Shown: positions 44,135 through 52,354 of the stretch, piece by piece
Layout of the letters: each line of letters begins with the position of its first letter
How positions within the stretch are numbered: the stretch's first letter is position 1
Assembly: GCF_016775475.1 (NCBI RefSeq)
Contig: NZ_JAEUXJ010000008.1
Coordinates: forward strand, 165,182 to 229,181
Direction of reading: 5' to 3'
DNA from: Belnapia mucosa
Lineage (GTDB): Bacteria > Pseudomonadota > Alphaproteobacteria > Acetobacterales > Acetobacteraceae
Length of the DNA stretch: 64,000 nucleotides
The notes under the pieces: generated by a model
Database searches by the model: none
Seen by the model: the letters and a program-made list of their open reading frames with translations, nothing else
What the model was told of the DNA's origin: nothing
Translations under genes and position numbers: made by a program

Positions 44135-44347
44135 GTGCAAGACGACCACGTCTACCGTAAGACCGATCTCGTCGGCAGTTCCAAAGAGTCGGTGACCAAG
44201 GCCATCGAGACTGCAATCGCGCGCGCGGCCAAAACGCTCCGCCACATCGAGTGGTTTGAGGTCGGCGAAATCCGCGGCCGCGTGCAGGACGGTAAGGTGA
44301 CGCAGTACCAGGTCAGCCTGAAGGTTGGCTTCCGCGTCGAGACGTAA
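44135..44347 (+). CDS. Dodecin (flavin-binding/sequestering protein)
   Basis: 70 residues from GTG 44135, chosen because AAGGAG ends 7 nt upstream; ATG 44108 in the same frame lies before that site. The whole sequence is dodecin: VYRKTDLVGSSKESVTKAIETAIARAAKTLRHIEWFEVGEIRGRV with the conserved Trp that stacks on the flavin (EWFEV), and YQVSLKVGFRVE as the last strand. Dodecins form hollow dodecamers that store or buffer riboflavin/FMN and CoA. Consistent with the two flavin monooxygenases of the window, though not linked to them. Confidence 0.95.
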   Translation: MQDDHVYRKTDLVGSSKESVTKAIETAIARAAKTLRHIEWFEVGEIRGRVQDGKVTQYQVSLKVGFRVET

Positions 44348-45479
44348 GGTCCGCATTGCGGAGACGGCGTTCGCAGGCCATCCATCACATGTCCGGCCCG
44401 CCTCCGGGTTTCAGGCTAGGGCAGAACGGCGAGGAAGTGCACCGCTGGTTGCGCCAGACTACCTCCCCGGACCGACGCGGCCCAGGCCGCGCCGCGCCGG
44501 CGCCGTAGTGCAAGCAGCGGCGGCGCTGGCTGCGTTGCTAATGTCTGCCTGCGACCGAGGCGCACAGCTTTCTTTGGTAAGTCATGGTATCGAAAGGCGG
44601 GCCACAGTCGACCGCCCTGCGCGGCAGGGAGGTGAGCGTCGTCCCCTGCTCGTCATCCTGCACGCGGCTATGTTCAGCGGGACGCTTGCGCGCAGCGAGC
44701 TGGAGCTGCAGGACATGGCACGCCGCGCCGAGGTGGCGCTCGCCTTTCCCGATGCCGAGGGGCTGGTCTGGAGCGACGGTTCGCTTTCTCAGGCGTTGTC
44801 GCGCCCACTCTCGGCGGTGGGCGATGACCTCGCCTTCCTTGATGCGCTGATTGCCGCCCTTGTTGCGGATGGCACCGCTGACCCGGCCGCCATCCACATT
44901 GTTGGGATCTCGAGCGGCGGCATGATGGCGCTGCGCTACGCATGCTCACGCGCCGACCGCTTGGCGTCAGTAGCCGTCTTTCTGGCGACCATGCCGCTCG
45001 AGGCCAATCAGGACTGCCGTCCGGCGCGGCCGTTGAACTTTCTCATGGTGGCCGGCACTGCCGACCCGGTGGTGCGCTGGACGGGCGAGGTGACGCTCGG
45101 GGGTATCGTGAGCCTGCAGCAGCGCATGTCGGTGCCCGCGAGCTTCGACTTCTGGCGCCGGGCAAACCGCTGCGCCGGGCTCGCGTCAGCGCGGCCGATG
45201 CCCCGACGCGGGCATGGCACACAGCCCGATGTCTTGATCCACGCGGCAACCGGCTGTGCCGCCGGGGTCCGCACGTTGATGTACGAGGTGCGAGGCGGCG
45301 GCCACCGGCTGGTTGCGGGCGACGACTGGACCCTGCTCCGGTTGCTCGGCCGCGCCTCGCCCGACATCGACCCCGGCGCGCTGTTGCTCGAGTTCGCCCT
45401 CAAGCCCGGCCACATCCCTGGGCTGGGGCAGGAGGACTCGCCGGCCGTAGCCCGTGACGGGGCCGGCGCCACTCCATGA
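44325..45479 (+). CDS. PHB depolymerase family esterase (LpqC-like), probable lipoprotein
   Basis: The hydrolase domain covers about the last 300 codons: PLLVILHAAMFSGTLARSELELQDMARR, LAFPDAEGLVWSDG, DDLAFLDALIAAL, the nucleophile elbow IVGISSGGMMALRYAC, FLMVAGTADPVVRWTG with the acid, and the His in VRGGGHRLVAG. Before it lies VVQAAAALAALLMSAC, a hydrophobic stretch ending in a lipobox, so the mature protein begins at that Cys. The start is uncertain: ATG 44325 overlaps the dodecin gene, and GTG 44508 would leave no basic residues before the hydrophobic part. Secreted esterases of this family cleave polyhydroxybutyrate or feruloyl-type esters. Confidence 0.82.
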   Translation: MASASRRKVRIAETAFAGHPSHVRPASGFQARAERRGSAPLVAPDYLPGPTRPRPRRAGAVVQAAAALAALLMSACDRGAQLSLVSHGIERRATVDRPARQGGERRPLLVILHAAMFSGTLARSELELQDMARRAEVALAFPDAEGLVWSDGSLSQALSRPLSAVGDDLAFLDALIAALVADGTADPAAIHIVGISSGGMMALRYACSRADRLASVAVFLATMPLEANQDCRPARPLNFLMVAGTADPVVRWTGEVTLGGIVSLQQRMSVPASFDFWRRANRCAGLASARPMPRRGHGTQPDVLIHAATGCAAGVRTLMYEVRGGGHRLVAGDDWTLLRLLGRASPDIDPGALLLEFALKPGHIPGLGQEDSPAVARDGAGATP

Positions 45480-45621
45480 TCGCGCATGGTCGTGTCCTAA
45501 CGTTCGTTATCTCTATGCGGGAGCGGTCATAGCCGCCGCTGCGCCAGGAGGTTCGGCTCGGACTTCGGCGCAGCGAGATGGTGTCGCCGCCTTGCTCCTG
45601 CTGCGTCCGGTCAGGGGCTTC

Positions 45622-45753
45622 TTCGCTGCCTTGAAGAAGCGTTAGGGCCTCGCGGTCGAGGCGGCTGAGCGCGTCCAGCAGGTCGGCCCGGGTAAGGAGG
45701 GCACCAAGGGCAGCTACAGCATCTACCGTATCGCCAAGGCGGGTTGGTGCTAG
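45622..45753 (+). pseudogene. DUF3489 gene, C-terminal tail remnant (copy E)
   Basis: Reads GFFAALKKR, a stop, then GLAVEAAERVQQVGPGKEGTKGSYSIYRIAKAG, matching the last about 40 codons of copy D (60468-60590). No upstream portion of the gene is recognisable. Confidence 0.7.
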
Positions 45754-45857
45754 CCCAATGCTGCCCCGGCTCACGCTATGCGGTTGGTCCCGTAAAGGCA
45801 CCTCCCACGGCATCTTGTGGAAGCACCAGCCAAAGGTGACACTAGTGTTGCCCGAGC

Positions 45858-46847
45858 ATGGTTCAGCCCGCACCAATCATTGGACTGTTAGTTACAGGTA
45901 TCTCGTCAAGCGCTCTGGCAAGCAACCCAATGACGTGGGCTCAGCACAGCACGCTCTCGTTGCCGATCCCGATGGTTGTGGTCGGCACCCAGGAGACAGA
46001 AGCCGGAACTGCGAGAAGCTTCTTCCAGACCCTCACCAACCAACACTTCAATTGCACTGCCGAGAACCACGCTCGGCGTACCATTCGACGCGTTCGAGTG
46101 GAGTGTAGACGCGGTGACGAGATATGGACGTATGAGGGTGGGTTCCCTGCCAGCTACAATCGGGTGGTGTTTGACCGAGTTCATCGTAATGGAGTGCTTC
46201 TAGGTGGAGCCCACTTGCCCGCACATGTGCGGGCAGTTGCGGCGAGCGCTGCGACGATGGCGACCAATCGCACCGGACCTACCCCAGACGCCGACGCACG
46301 GGTCCTGAGCCACCAAGCCGAAGCGCCCAACCCTGACCGGCCTCTGTCTGTACTGGCAAGAGCGGCAGCAGCTACGGCAGCGGACAACTTTATATCAGAC
46401 TGCACGGATCTCCGCGGCGGACGGCCGATGCTATATCGCAATCCACGGTACAGCTTTTCCATGACCTACCCGTCCATCTTCGCCCTCGATCCTGAGAGCG
46501 TGCCAGAGAACGGCGACAGCGCCCAGTTTTGGACCACCGACCGCAAGGCCACCATCATAGTGACAGGCCTGCGCAACGGTATGCGCCAACCGCTCGAAGA
46601 CCTTCTGCAGGAAGCAAAACGCGACATCGTGGAGAACAGCCGGGGCACCATCACCTATGAACGCGCTCCCGGCGGCTGGTTTGTCCTCTCTGGCTTAGTG
46701 GCAAACCGCATCTTTTATCGACGGACATTCCTCTCTCGGGGTGGAAGCATCATTGCGACGCTCTGGATCGAGTTTCCACGTCACATGCGCCCGTGCTTTG
46801 AAGGCGCCGTGACCATGATGTCGCACTCATTTAGAGTCATGCCATAG
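45858..46847 (+). CDS. Hypothetical exported protein
   Basis: 329 residues from ATG 45858. A weak leader (VQPAPIIGLLVTGISSSALAS) suggests export. The first half has two Cys (NCTAENHARR, RVECRRGDE) compatible with one disulfide, and a compact EIWTYEGGFPASYNRVVFDR strand. The second half (YRNPRYSFSMTYPSIFALDPESVPENGDSAQFWTTDRKATIIVTGLRN...) resembles in outline the PsbP/DUF1795-like domains found in exported proteins, but this is only a pattern likeness. GC is somewhat lower than in the surroundings. No ribosome binding site stands out. Confidence 0.6.
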   Translation: MVQPAPIIGLLVTGISSSALASNPMTWAQHSTLSLPIPMVVVGTQETEAGTARSFFQTLTNQHFNCTAENHARRTIRRVRVECRRGDEIWTYEGGFPASYNRVVFDRVHRNGVLLGGAHLPAHVRAVAASAATMATNRTGPTPDADARVLSHQAEAPNPDRPLSVLARAAAATAADNFISDCTDLRGGRPMLYRNPRYSFSMTYPSIFALDPESVPENGDSAQFWTTDRKATIIVTGLRNGMRQPLEDLLQEAKRDIVENSRGTITYERAPGGWFVLSGLVANRIFYRRTFLSRGGSIIATLWIEFPRHMRPCFEGAVTMMSHSFRVMP

Positions 46848-47983
46848 ACGCGCGAGATCGCATTTCGTACAGCCGCACCAATGAGGGCAAGGCGCTGCTC
46901 CGTAAGCGGCGGCTACAGGCCCTTGGTGTCCTCGGTTGAGGCTGGCCGCTCCTGCGGGTCGGCCCAGCACCAGGGCATCACTTCGTCAATACGGTCATTG
47001 GGCCAGCCGTTGACCAGGCGGGTGAGGAGGTCGGTGAAGTAGCGCTGCGGATCGACGCCATTGAGCTTGCACGTCCCGACCAGCGACGCTGCCGCACACC
47101 ACCGCGCCCCGCCGTCATCGCCGGAGGCGAACAGGGCATTTTCCTGCTCAGACACACGGGCCGGATGGCACGTTCGACCACGTTCGTGTCGAGCTCGATC
47201 CTGCCATCGTCGAGGAACCGGCAGAGCCCCTCGCGGTGGTTCAATGGATAGCGGATTGCCTTGGCGGTCGGGCTGCCGCCGGGCAGGCGCGCGAGCTGCT
47301 CCTCGAGCCAGGCGAACAGCGCCTCGACCAGCGGTCGGCTCCTTGCCTGCCGGACAGCCTGCCGGGTTTCCGGCGGCTTGCCGCGGATCTCGGCCTCAAC
47401 AGCGTAGAGCGCGGCAATCCGCTGCAGGGTCTCGGTGGCGATCGGCGCGGTCCTGCCCTTGGCCAGCTCGATGAACTCCCTGCGCACGTGGCTCCAGCAG
47501 AATGCGAGGGTGATGCCCTCGTTGGCCGCGGCCAGCGTCTTGTAGGCGGCATAGCCGTCGCACTGCAGGATGCCCTGGTAGTCCGCCAGCAGCGCCTTCG
47601 GGTGCTCGGCGCCGCGGCCTGGGGCGTAGTGGAACACCACGGCTGGTGGATCCGTGCCGCCCCAGGGCCGGTCATCGCGGGCGAGCGTCCAGGCGTAGCC
47701 CTTCTTCGTCTGGCCGCGGCCCGGGTCGAGCACCGGCATGGTGGTCTCGTCCGCGAACAGGCGCGGCGAGGTCAGCAGGATCTCATGCAGGCGCTGCACC
47801 ACGGGCGCGATCTCGCGGGTTGCTGTGCCGAGCCAGTCGGCGAGAACCGCGCGGCTGATCTCGATCCCCTGCCGCGCCAGGATCTGCGCCTGCCGATAGA
47901 GATGCGCTGATCGGGCTGGCCTGCCTCTGATTGGGATAATCTCTTACCCACCCCCGGACGGGGCTCGGTAAAGGAGGGCGTCC

Positions 47984-49027
47984 ATGGAGTTTTTTGTCGG
48001 TATTGATGTGTCGCTCGACAGCTCGAGCATCTGCATCGTTGACGAGCGCGGGGTGATCATCAAGGAGGGCAAATGCCCGAGCGAGCCTGAGGCTATCGCG
48101 CGCTTCATTCGGCACAAGGGCCGACGTGTCGAGCACGTCGGCCTTGAAACCGGCGGCCTCTCGCAGTGGCTGCATGCGGGGCTAACGCGCGAGGGGTTCC
48201 GGGTCACGGTGATGGAGGCGCGGCATGTCCGAGCGTCACTGGCCACCATGCGCGTGAAGACCGACCGCAATGACGCGCGCGGCATCGCCCAGCTCGTACG
48301 CCTCGGTTGGTTCAAGGCTGTTCACGTGAAGACGCCTACGGCGCAGGAGACCCGCGCACTGCTGGGCGCACGCCAGTTCCTCGTGGACAAGGTGACCGCG
48401 GTTGAGAACTCCATGCGGGCAGCGCTTCGCAACTTCGGGCTGAAGATGGGACCGGTGACGCGGTCGAAGTGGGCAGCGCGAGCCCGGGAACTTGCTGCAG
48501 GCAACCAGGCGCTCGAGATCGTCGTGGAGGCGCTGCTGCGCGTACGTGACGCGCTGCTGGAGGAATTACGCGCGCTTGACCGAAAGCTGCTCGAGACAGC
48601 ACGTGCCGATCCGGTAGTCCGCACGCTCATGACGGCACCCGGCGTCGGCGCGATCGTCGCGCTGACGTTCAGAAGCGCGGTTGATGATCCCGGACGGTTT
48701 CCCAGAGCTCGTGACGTAGGGCCCTGGCTGGGGCTGACGCCAAGCCGCTACCAGTCCGGTCAGATCGATCGGATGGGTCGAACCACCCAGGCAGGAGACG
48801 CTGGCCTGCGCGCGGCGCTCTACGAGGCCGCGGCGACCCTTTTGGGTCGCGTGACCAGGTGGTCGGCGCTCAAGGCTTGGGGCGTCCGCTTGGCGCGACG
48901 CAGCGGGACAAAAAAGGCCCGCGTCGCCGTCGCACGAAAGCTGGCGGTCGTGCTGCTCAGCATGTGGAAGGCTGATGAGCCGTTCCGCTGGTCCACCCAG
49001 ACGGGGGAGGAAGCCGCCATGGCATAG
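47984..49027 (+). CDS. IS110/IS1111 family DEDD transposase
   Basis: 347 residues. The N-terminal RuvC-like domain has FFVGIDVSLDSSS (first Asp), VGLETGGLS (Glu) and KTDRNDARGIAQ (Asp pair), the DEDD catalytic set. The C-terminal transposase-20 domain has LMTAPGVGAIVALTF, the catalytic Ser in TPSRYQSGQIDRMGR, and GDAGLRAALYEAA. Full length, no lesions. AAAGGAGGG precedes ATG 47984. Acts with a structured RNA from the element's own end, inferred from the family. Confidence 0.93.
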   Translation: MEFFVGIDVSLDSSSICIVDERGVIIKEGKCPSEPEAIARFIRHKGRRVEHVGLETGGLSQWLHAGLTREGFRVTVMEARHVRASLATMRVKTDRNDARGIAQLVRLGWFKAVHVKTPTAQETRALLGARQFLVDKVTAVENSMRAALRNFGLKMGPVTRSKWAARARELAAGNQALEIVVEALLRVRDALLEELRALDRKLLETARADPVVRTLMTAPGVGAIVALTFRSAVDDPGRFPRARDVGPWLGLTPSRYQSGQIDRMGRTTQAGDAGLRAALYEAAATLLGRVTRWSALKAWGVRLARRSGTKKARVAVARKLAVVLLSMWKADEPFRWSTQTGEEAAMA

Positions 49028-49246
49028 AGGCGGTTCTCCACCCCTGCCAGCGCGGCCCCTCCGGCCGCGTCAGAGGTCCCCAACAGGGACGAGGGCGGGA
49101 CGAGCTCGTACTTGCCGAAGTTGCCTTGAGCACGTGGTACAGATTTGGAGCCGTCCGCCTCCTCGTTTCGCATCATGTGGCGGCCACGCCGACCACGGAC
49201 AGAAGCATGGCCCTGTTTGGTGGATCCTCGGCGCTTGACGGAAGAG
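49028..49246 (+). ncRNA. Probable seekRNA/bridge RNA region of the IS1111-type element
   Basis: About 220 nt between the transposase stop and the right subterminal repeat, the location of the guide RNA in IS1111-group elements. It contains a strong hairpin (CGCGGCC/GGCCGCG, 49051-49069). An 8-nt segment ACTTGCCG at 49110-49117 equals the complementary strand of the target next to the right end (49262-49269); eight bases alone could be chance. Exact RNA ends are unknown. Confidence 0.45.
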
Positions 49247-49909
49247 GCCCGATCACAGAAGCGGCAAGTGATCCGCGTAGCGCGATACCAGGAGGTGCGC
49301 AACGGTCGCCTCGGTCGGCATGCCGCCCTCGATCAGGCGAGCGGGCGCGGGAGCCTGCAGCACGACGCCGGGGCAGGCGCGGCAGGCCAGCTTGGGGCGC
49401 CTGGTCACGAGGGTTCGGAACTGGGCGGGGATCACGTCCAGCCGCCTGGCAGTGTCGCTGCCGATCTCGACCAGCGGACCCTGGCAGCAGGGGCAGGCCG
49501 TCGCCTCCGGCGTCAGCACCTGCTCGATCTCCGGCAGATGCGCGGGCAGGCGGCCGCGGCCGGCCCGGCGGCGCTGCTTCTGCTGCTCGCGGGCCGCCGG
49601 CGACCGCTTGCCTGCCTCGGCGGCGTTCTCGGCCAGCGTCGCCTCGATCTCCTCGAAGGCGAATTGCAGCTGCTCATCCGTCAGCCGCTCCGACTTTCGC
49701 CCAAACTGCCGGCGCTGCAGCTTCAGCAGCAGGTGGCGCAGGCGCTCATTCTGCTCGACCAGCGCATCGCGCTCGGCGATCACGCTGTCGCATCGGGATG
49801 CCAGAACGTCGACCTTGTCCAGCGCCTCGAGCAGCAGCGCCCGCAGTGCTGCGGGATCCTCCGGCAGTGTCGGCGTGTCGGTGTCAGCGGCGCGCATCAC
49901 CTGGCAATT

Positions 49910-50266
49910 CTATGCAGGCGCGCCCGGTTTGGGAATCTCTCGCGTCGCCTGGACGCGTCGCCAATCGATCCCGGAGAACAGCGCGGCGAACTCGACCGCG
50001 CTCAGCCGCATGACGCCGTCCGTCACTGGTGGCCAGCGGAACGCGCCGCCTTCCAGCTGCTTCCAGACCAACACCAGGCCGCTGTCGTCCCAGGTCAGGA
50101 TCTTCACCCGGTCGGCTCGCTTCGAGCGGAACACCAGCACCACGCCCGAGAACGGGTCGGTGCCCAGTTCGGCGGCCGCCAGCGCAGCCAAGGCGTGCGC
50201 ACCGCGGCGGAAGTCCACCGGCTTGGTCGCCAGCAGGATCCGCACGCCGGCGGGCAGCGCGATCAT
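49910..50266 (-). CDS. tnpB: IS66 accessory protein TnpB (Orf2-like)
   Basis: 118 residues, the usual length. Family signatures: MIALPAGVRILLATKPVDFRRG, DPFSGVVLVFRSKRADRVKIL, WDDSGLVLVWKQLEGGAFRWP and LSAVEFAALFSGIDW. Its ATG overlaps the tnpA stop (ATGA at 50263-50266), so the pair is translationally coupled. Needed together with TnpA and TnpC for IS66 transposition; function not known in detail. Intact. Confidence 0.95.
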   Translation of the reverse strand: MIALPAGVRILLATKPVDFRRGAHALAALAAAELGTDPFSGVVLVFRSKRADRVKILTWDDSGLVLVWKQLEGGAFRWPPVTDGVMRLSAVEFAALFSGIDWRRVQATREIPKPGAPA

Positions 50267-50685
50267 GCCGCTGAGGTCCGGATCGCGCGCAGCACCGTCG
50301 TCAGCAGGGCCTCGTCGGTACCGGTCGCGATGCGCAGCACCGCGCCCGCCAGCTTCACCTCGATCGATGATGGCTGGCGCACCGGCGCGGCCGCCGCTTC
50401 AGGCACCGGGGCCGGCGGTTCGGCCACCACCGGAACGAAGCTCGGCCCTGCCGTCGGGGTGGCGCTCACCAGGGCCCGGCGCGCTTGCCGGCGCCAGTCG
50501 AAGACTTGCTGCGGGCTCACCTGCCAGCGGCGGGCAACCTCGGTCACCTTCGCGCCGGGCTCGGCCGTCTCGGCGACGATCCGCGCCTTCTCGTCCTCCG
50601 ACCAACTCCGCCGCCGGCCAGGCCCCGTCAGAACCTCGACCCGGCGATACCCGATACCCTTCGCGTCGTCTGTAACGCTATCCAT
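50263..50685 (-). CDS. tnpA: IS66 protein TnpA (helix-turn-helix)
   Basis: 140 residues. An N-terminal helix-turn-helix, RRRSWSEDEKARIVAETAEPGAKVTEVARRWQVSPQQVFDWRRQAR, is the IS3/IS66 OrfA DNA-binding domain. A Pro/Ala-rich linker leads to IEVKLAGAVLRIATGTDEALLTTVLRAIR, the conserved IS66 TnpA tail. Intact. The ATG at 50683-50685 lies about 80 bp inside the right inverted repeat. Confidence 0.93.
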   Translation of the reverse strand: MDSVTDDAKGIGYRRVEVLTGPGRRRSWSEDEKARIVAETAEPGAKVTEVARRWQVSPQQVFDWRRQARRALVSATPTAGPSFVPVVAEPPAPVPEAAAAPVRQPSSIEVKLAGAVLRIATGTDEALLTTVLRAIRTSAA

Positions 50686-50778
50686 AACGTCGTCCGGAAG
50701 CCTGCTGCCTCCAACCGACCCACCACATTCACAGGCATCGAGGGAAGAAGGGCCTCGAACGGCCGCTTACGCTGCTCC

Positions 50779-50945
50779 GTCGGGCCGAGCGGATTGAGCG
50801 CGGCTTCCTCGGGACGCTGCTGCGGCTCACCCTGGGGCCGCCTCGTATCGTCGGAGCAATCCTCGACGGACGGCAGCCGGACGGAATCAGCCTTTCCGCC
50901 ACAATGGAGGCATTTCCGCTAGCATGGGCGGAGCAGACCCGGCAC
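50779..50945 (+). pseudogene. Serine recombinase C-terminal remnant 3 (target of IS66)
   Basis: Joined across the IS66 target (46870-46901 then 50779 onward), the frame reads KALLRRAERIERGFLGTLLRLTLGPPRIVGAILDGRQPDGISLSATMEAFPLAWAEQ, split here by the insertion; this is the C-terminal end of the zinc-ribbon recombinase also seen at 18592 and 20270. Only this tail remains, so the gene was probably already dead when IS66 arrived. Confidence 0.72.
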
Positions 50946-51081
50946 CGCACTTCCCTGTCTCTGTCCCGTCCGACAGGTCGCCAGAGGCACGGGTCGAAGG
51001 ATACCCAACGTCGACCGACCGAGCTCGGTAGGCGCGTTTATTAAAGTGCACCCAAGCCGGCCTTGAAAGAGGCACGTCCCC

Positions 51082-52149
51082 TCAGATCAGGTTCTTCGCC
51101 AAGAGCTCGTTCTTGAGGTAGGCGTAGTAAACCGGCGCAGCGATTACGCCAGGTATGCCGAAAATTGCCTCCATCACCAGCATCGCGAGCAGAAGCTCCC
51201 ATGCTCGCGCATTGATCTGCCCGCCCATCACCCGCGCGTTCACAAAATATTCTAGCTTGTGGATCACGACCAGGAACCCCAGCGAGCCCACGGCCAAAAG
51301 GGGTGAGACGCTCAGGCTCACGACTACGATCACAGTGTTCGAGATCAGATTGCCGATTACGGGAAGAAGCCCGGTGATAAAGGTCACCACCACCATAGTT
51401 TTGCCGAGAGGGAGCTGAATACCCATCCAGGGAACGATAATGAGCAGATAAACGCCCGTCAGAGCGGTATTCAGCGCCGAGATCCGAACCTGAGCGAAAA
51501 CTACGCTACGAAAAGCTGCTCCAAGCAGGCGAGTTCTCTCGGTCAGCGCGTGCACCAGAGGGCCGTGCTCAATATCCCCGGCCTGGCGGCTGACAGCAAT
51601 CATCCCGCCAATGATCATACCAAAGAGAATATGGAGCAGAGCTCGCCAAACATCCTGGCCGATGGAGCGCAGCTGTCCGGCATGCTCGCGCAACCAAACG
51701 ACTACCGCGGCCTTCAGCTCGGTCGGTTCGTCCGGGAAAGAGCTGACCGCCCAAGCCGGGAGACGAGAGCGAGCTGTCTCGATCACCTCGGCCATTTTCT
51801 GGAGGAGAACGGACAGGTTCTCCGACCCGCCCGATAAGAGCGAGATGAGCCCCAGGATCGCGCCCCCAATTGCGGCAATGACAAGGATGGCGAGCAGGGC
51901 CACGACGATGATCTTGCCAGTGCGCCGATGCACAAACCGGCTGTTGTGGCTCGGCGCGAGCGAATGCACGAGTTCGTAGACCAACAGTCCAGCGAGCAGC
52001 GATGCCAGCAAATGGAACTGCAGGACCCCGAGCAAAGCGAGCCCAATCAGGAGTTGAGTCGTAAGCTCAAGCCGAGGAGAGATGGCCGCCGTCCTCCTAA
52101 ACGGTATGGGCTTTTCCAGTGGTGGCTGGTGTCCAACAGGATCGAGCAT
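51082..52149 (-). CDS. AI-2E family transporter (PerM/YdiK-like)
   Basis: 355 residues with about eight hydrophobic segments. The family core is visible: LASLLAGLLVYELV near the N-terminus, the long amphipathic region LLSGGSENLSVLLQKMAEVIETARSRLP, GPLVHALTERTRLLGAAFRSVVFAQVRISALNTALTGVYLL, LGKTMVVVTFITGLLPVIGNLISNTVIV and the C-terminal LEYFVNARVMGGQINARAWELLLAMLVMEAIFGIPGVIAAPVYYAYLK. Members export small molecules or act in Na+/pH homeostasis; the AI-2 link is proven for few. ATG 52147-52149. Confidence 0.93.
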   Translation of the reverse strand: MLDPVGHQPPLEKPIPFRRTAAISPRLELTTQLLIGLALLGVLQFHLLASLLAGLLVYELVHSLAPSHNSRFVHRRTGKIIVVALLAILVIAAIGGAILGLISLLSGGSENLSVLLQKMAEVIETARSRLPAWAVSSFPDEPTELKAAVVVWLREHAGQLRSIGQDVWRALLHILFGMIIGGMIAVSRQAGDIEHGPLVHALTERTRLLGAAFRSVVFAQVRISALNTALTGVYLLIIVPWMGIQLPLGKTMVVVTFITGLLPVIGNLISNTVIVVVSLSVSPLLAVGSLGFLVVIHKLEYFVNARVMGGQINARAWELLLAMLVMEAIFGIPGVIAAPVYYAYLKNELLAKNLI

Positions 52150-52354
52150 GGAGTCGGCTCTGGCGCTGCACTTGGCCTAACTCTACTAGTGCCTCCAGCA
52201 ACCCGGTCAACCCGCGCCGGCGCTTGCGCTGAGGAGTGATGACGACAATCTTGCCGAGTGCGGAAGAGCGCCGCCGGGTCGCAGTCCACCCATGGACCTC
52301 GCGCAGCACTGCCCGCCACCTCTTGGTGCCGCGCCAGGGAAAGCTGGGCACCTG

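Larger units (their letters stand above)
47902..49261 (+). mobile_element. IS110 family, IS1111-group insertion sequence
   Basis: Inserted into IS66 tnpC. The uninterrupted gene would read CCGATAGAGCGGCAAG on the plus strand; here CCGATAG-AG (to 47901) is followed by the element and AG-CGGCAAG resumes at 49260, so a 2-bp AG (CT) sits at both ends. Perfect subterminal inverted repeats TGATCGGGC (47908-47916) and GCCCGATCA (49247-49255) and a long non-coding right end are marks of the IS1111 group. Confidence 0.88.
46913..49900 (-). pseudogene. tnpC: IS66 transposase TnpC, split by an IS1111-type insertion and frameshifted
   Basis: The N-terminal part (49900-49262) has a coiled coil, the basic LKLQRRQFGRKSERL, a proline-rich GRLPAHLPEIEQVL and the zinc-finger CPCCQGPL. 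It is cut in the codon after HLPL at 49261. The family sequence resumes at 47901 as YRQAQIL and runs through the DDE domain: LFADETTMPVLDPG (first Asp), ILQCDGYAAY (second Asp) and VRREFIELAKG. A 1-nt shift in an A-run near 47140 then separates off the last part (ENALFASGDDGGARWCAAASLVGTCKLNGVDP), which ends at 46913. Non-functional. Confidence 0.9.
46902..50770 (-). mobile_element. IS66 family insertion sequence (interrupted by an IS1111-type element)
   Basis: Ends GTAAGCGGC (46902-46910) and GCCGCTTAC (50762-50770) are inverted repeats of the IS66 type. They are flanked by an exact 8-bp direct repeat GCTGCTCC at 46894-46901 and 50771-50778, the size of target duplication known for IS66. It carries tnpA, tnpB and a broken tnpC on the minus strand and sits in a serine recombinase remnant whose frame resumes after the duplication. 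Confidence 0.93.

Noticed and set aside
44349..44361. Short palindrome after the dodecin stop as a terminator
   Set aside because: Stem of about six pairs, no T-run, and it lies inside the esterase's possible 5' coding region.
45400..45876. 158-codon minus-strand frame
   Set aside because: Covers the esterase end and a DUF3489 remnant on the other strand; no family likeness.
49145..50797. 550- and 451-codon plus-strand frames across IS66
   Set aside because: Antisense to tnpC, tnpB and tnpA, whose family motifs and ATGA coupling are on the minus strand.
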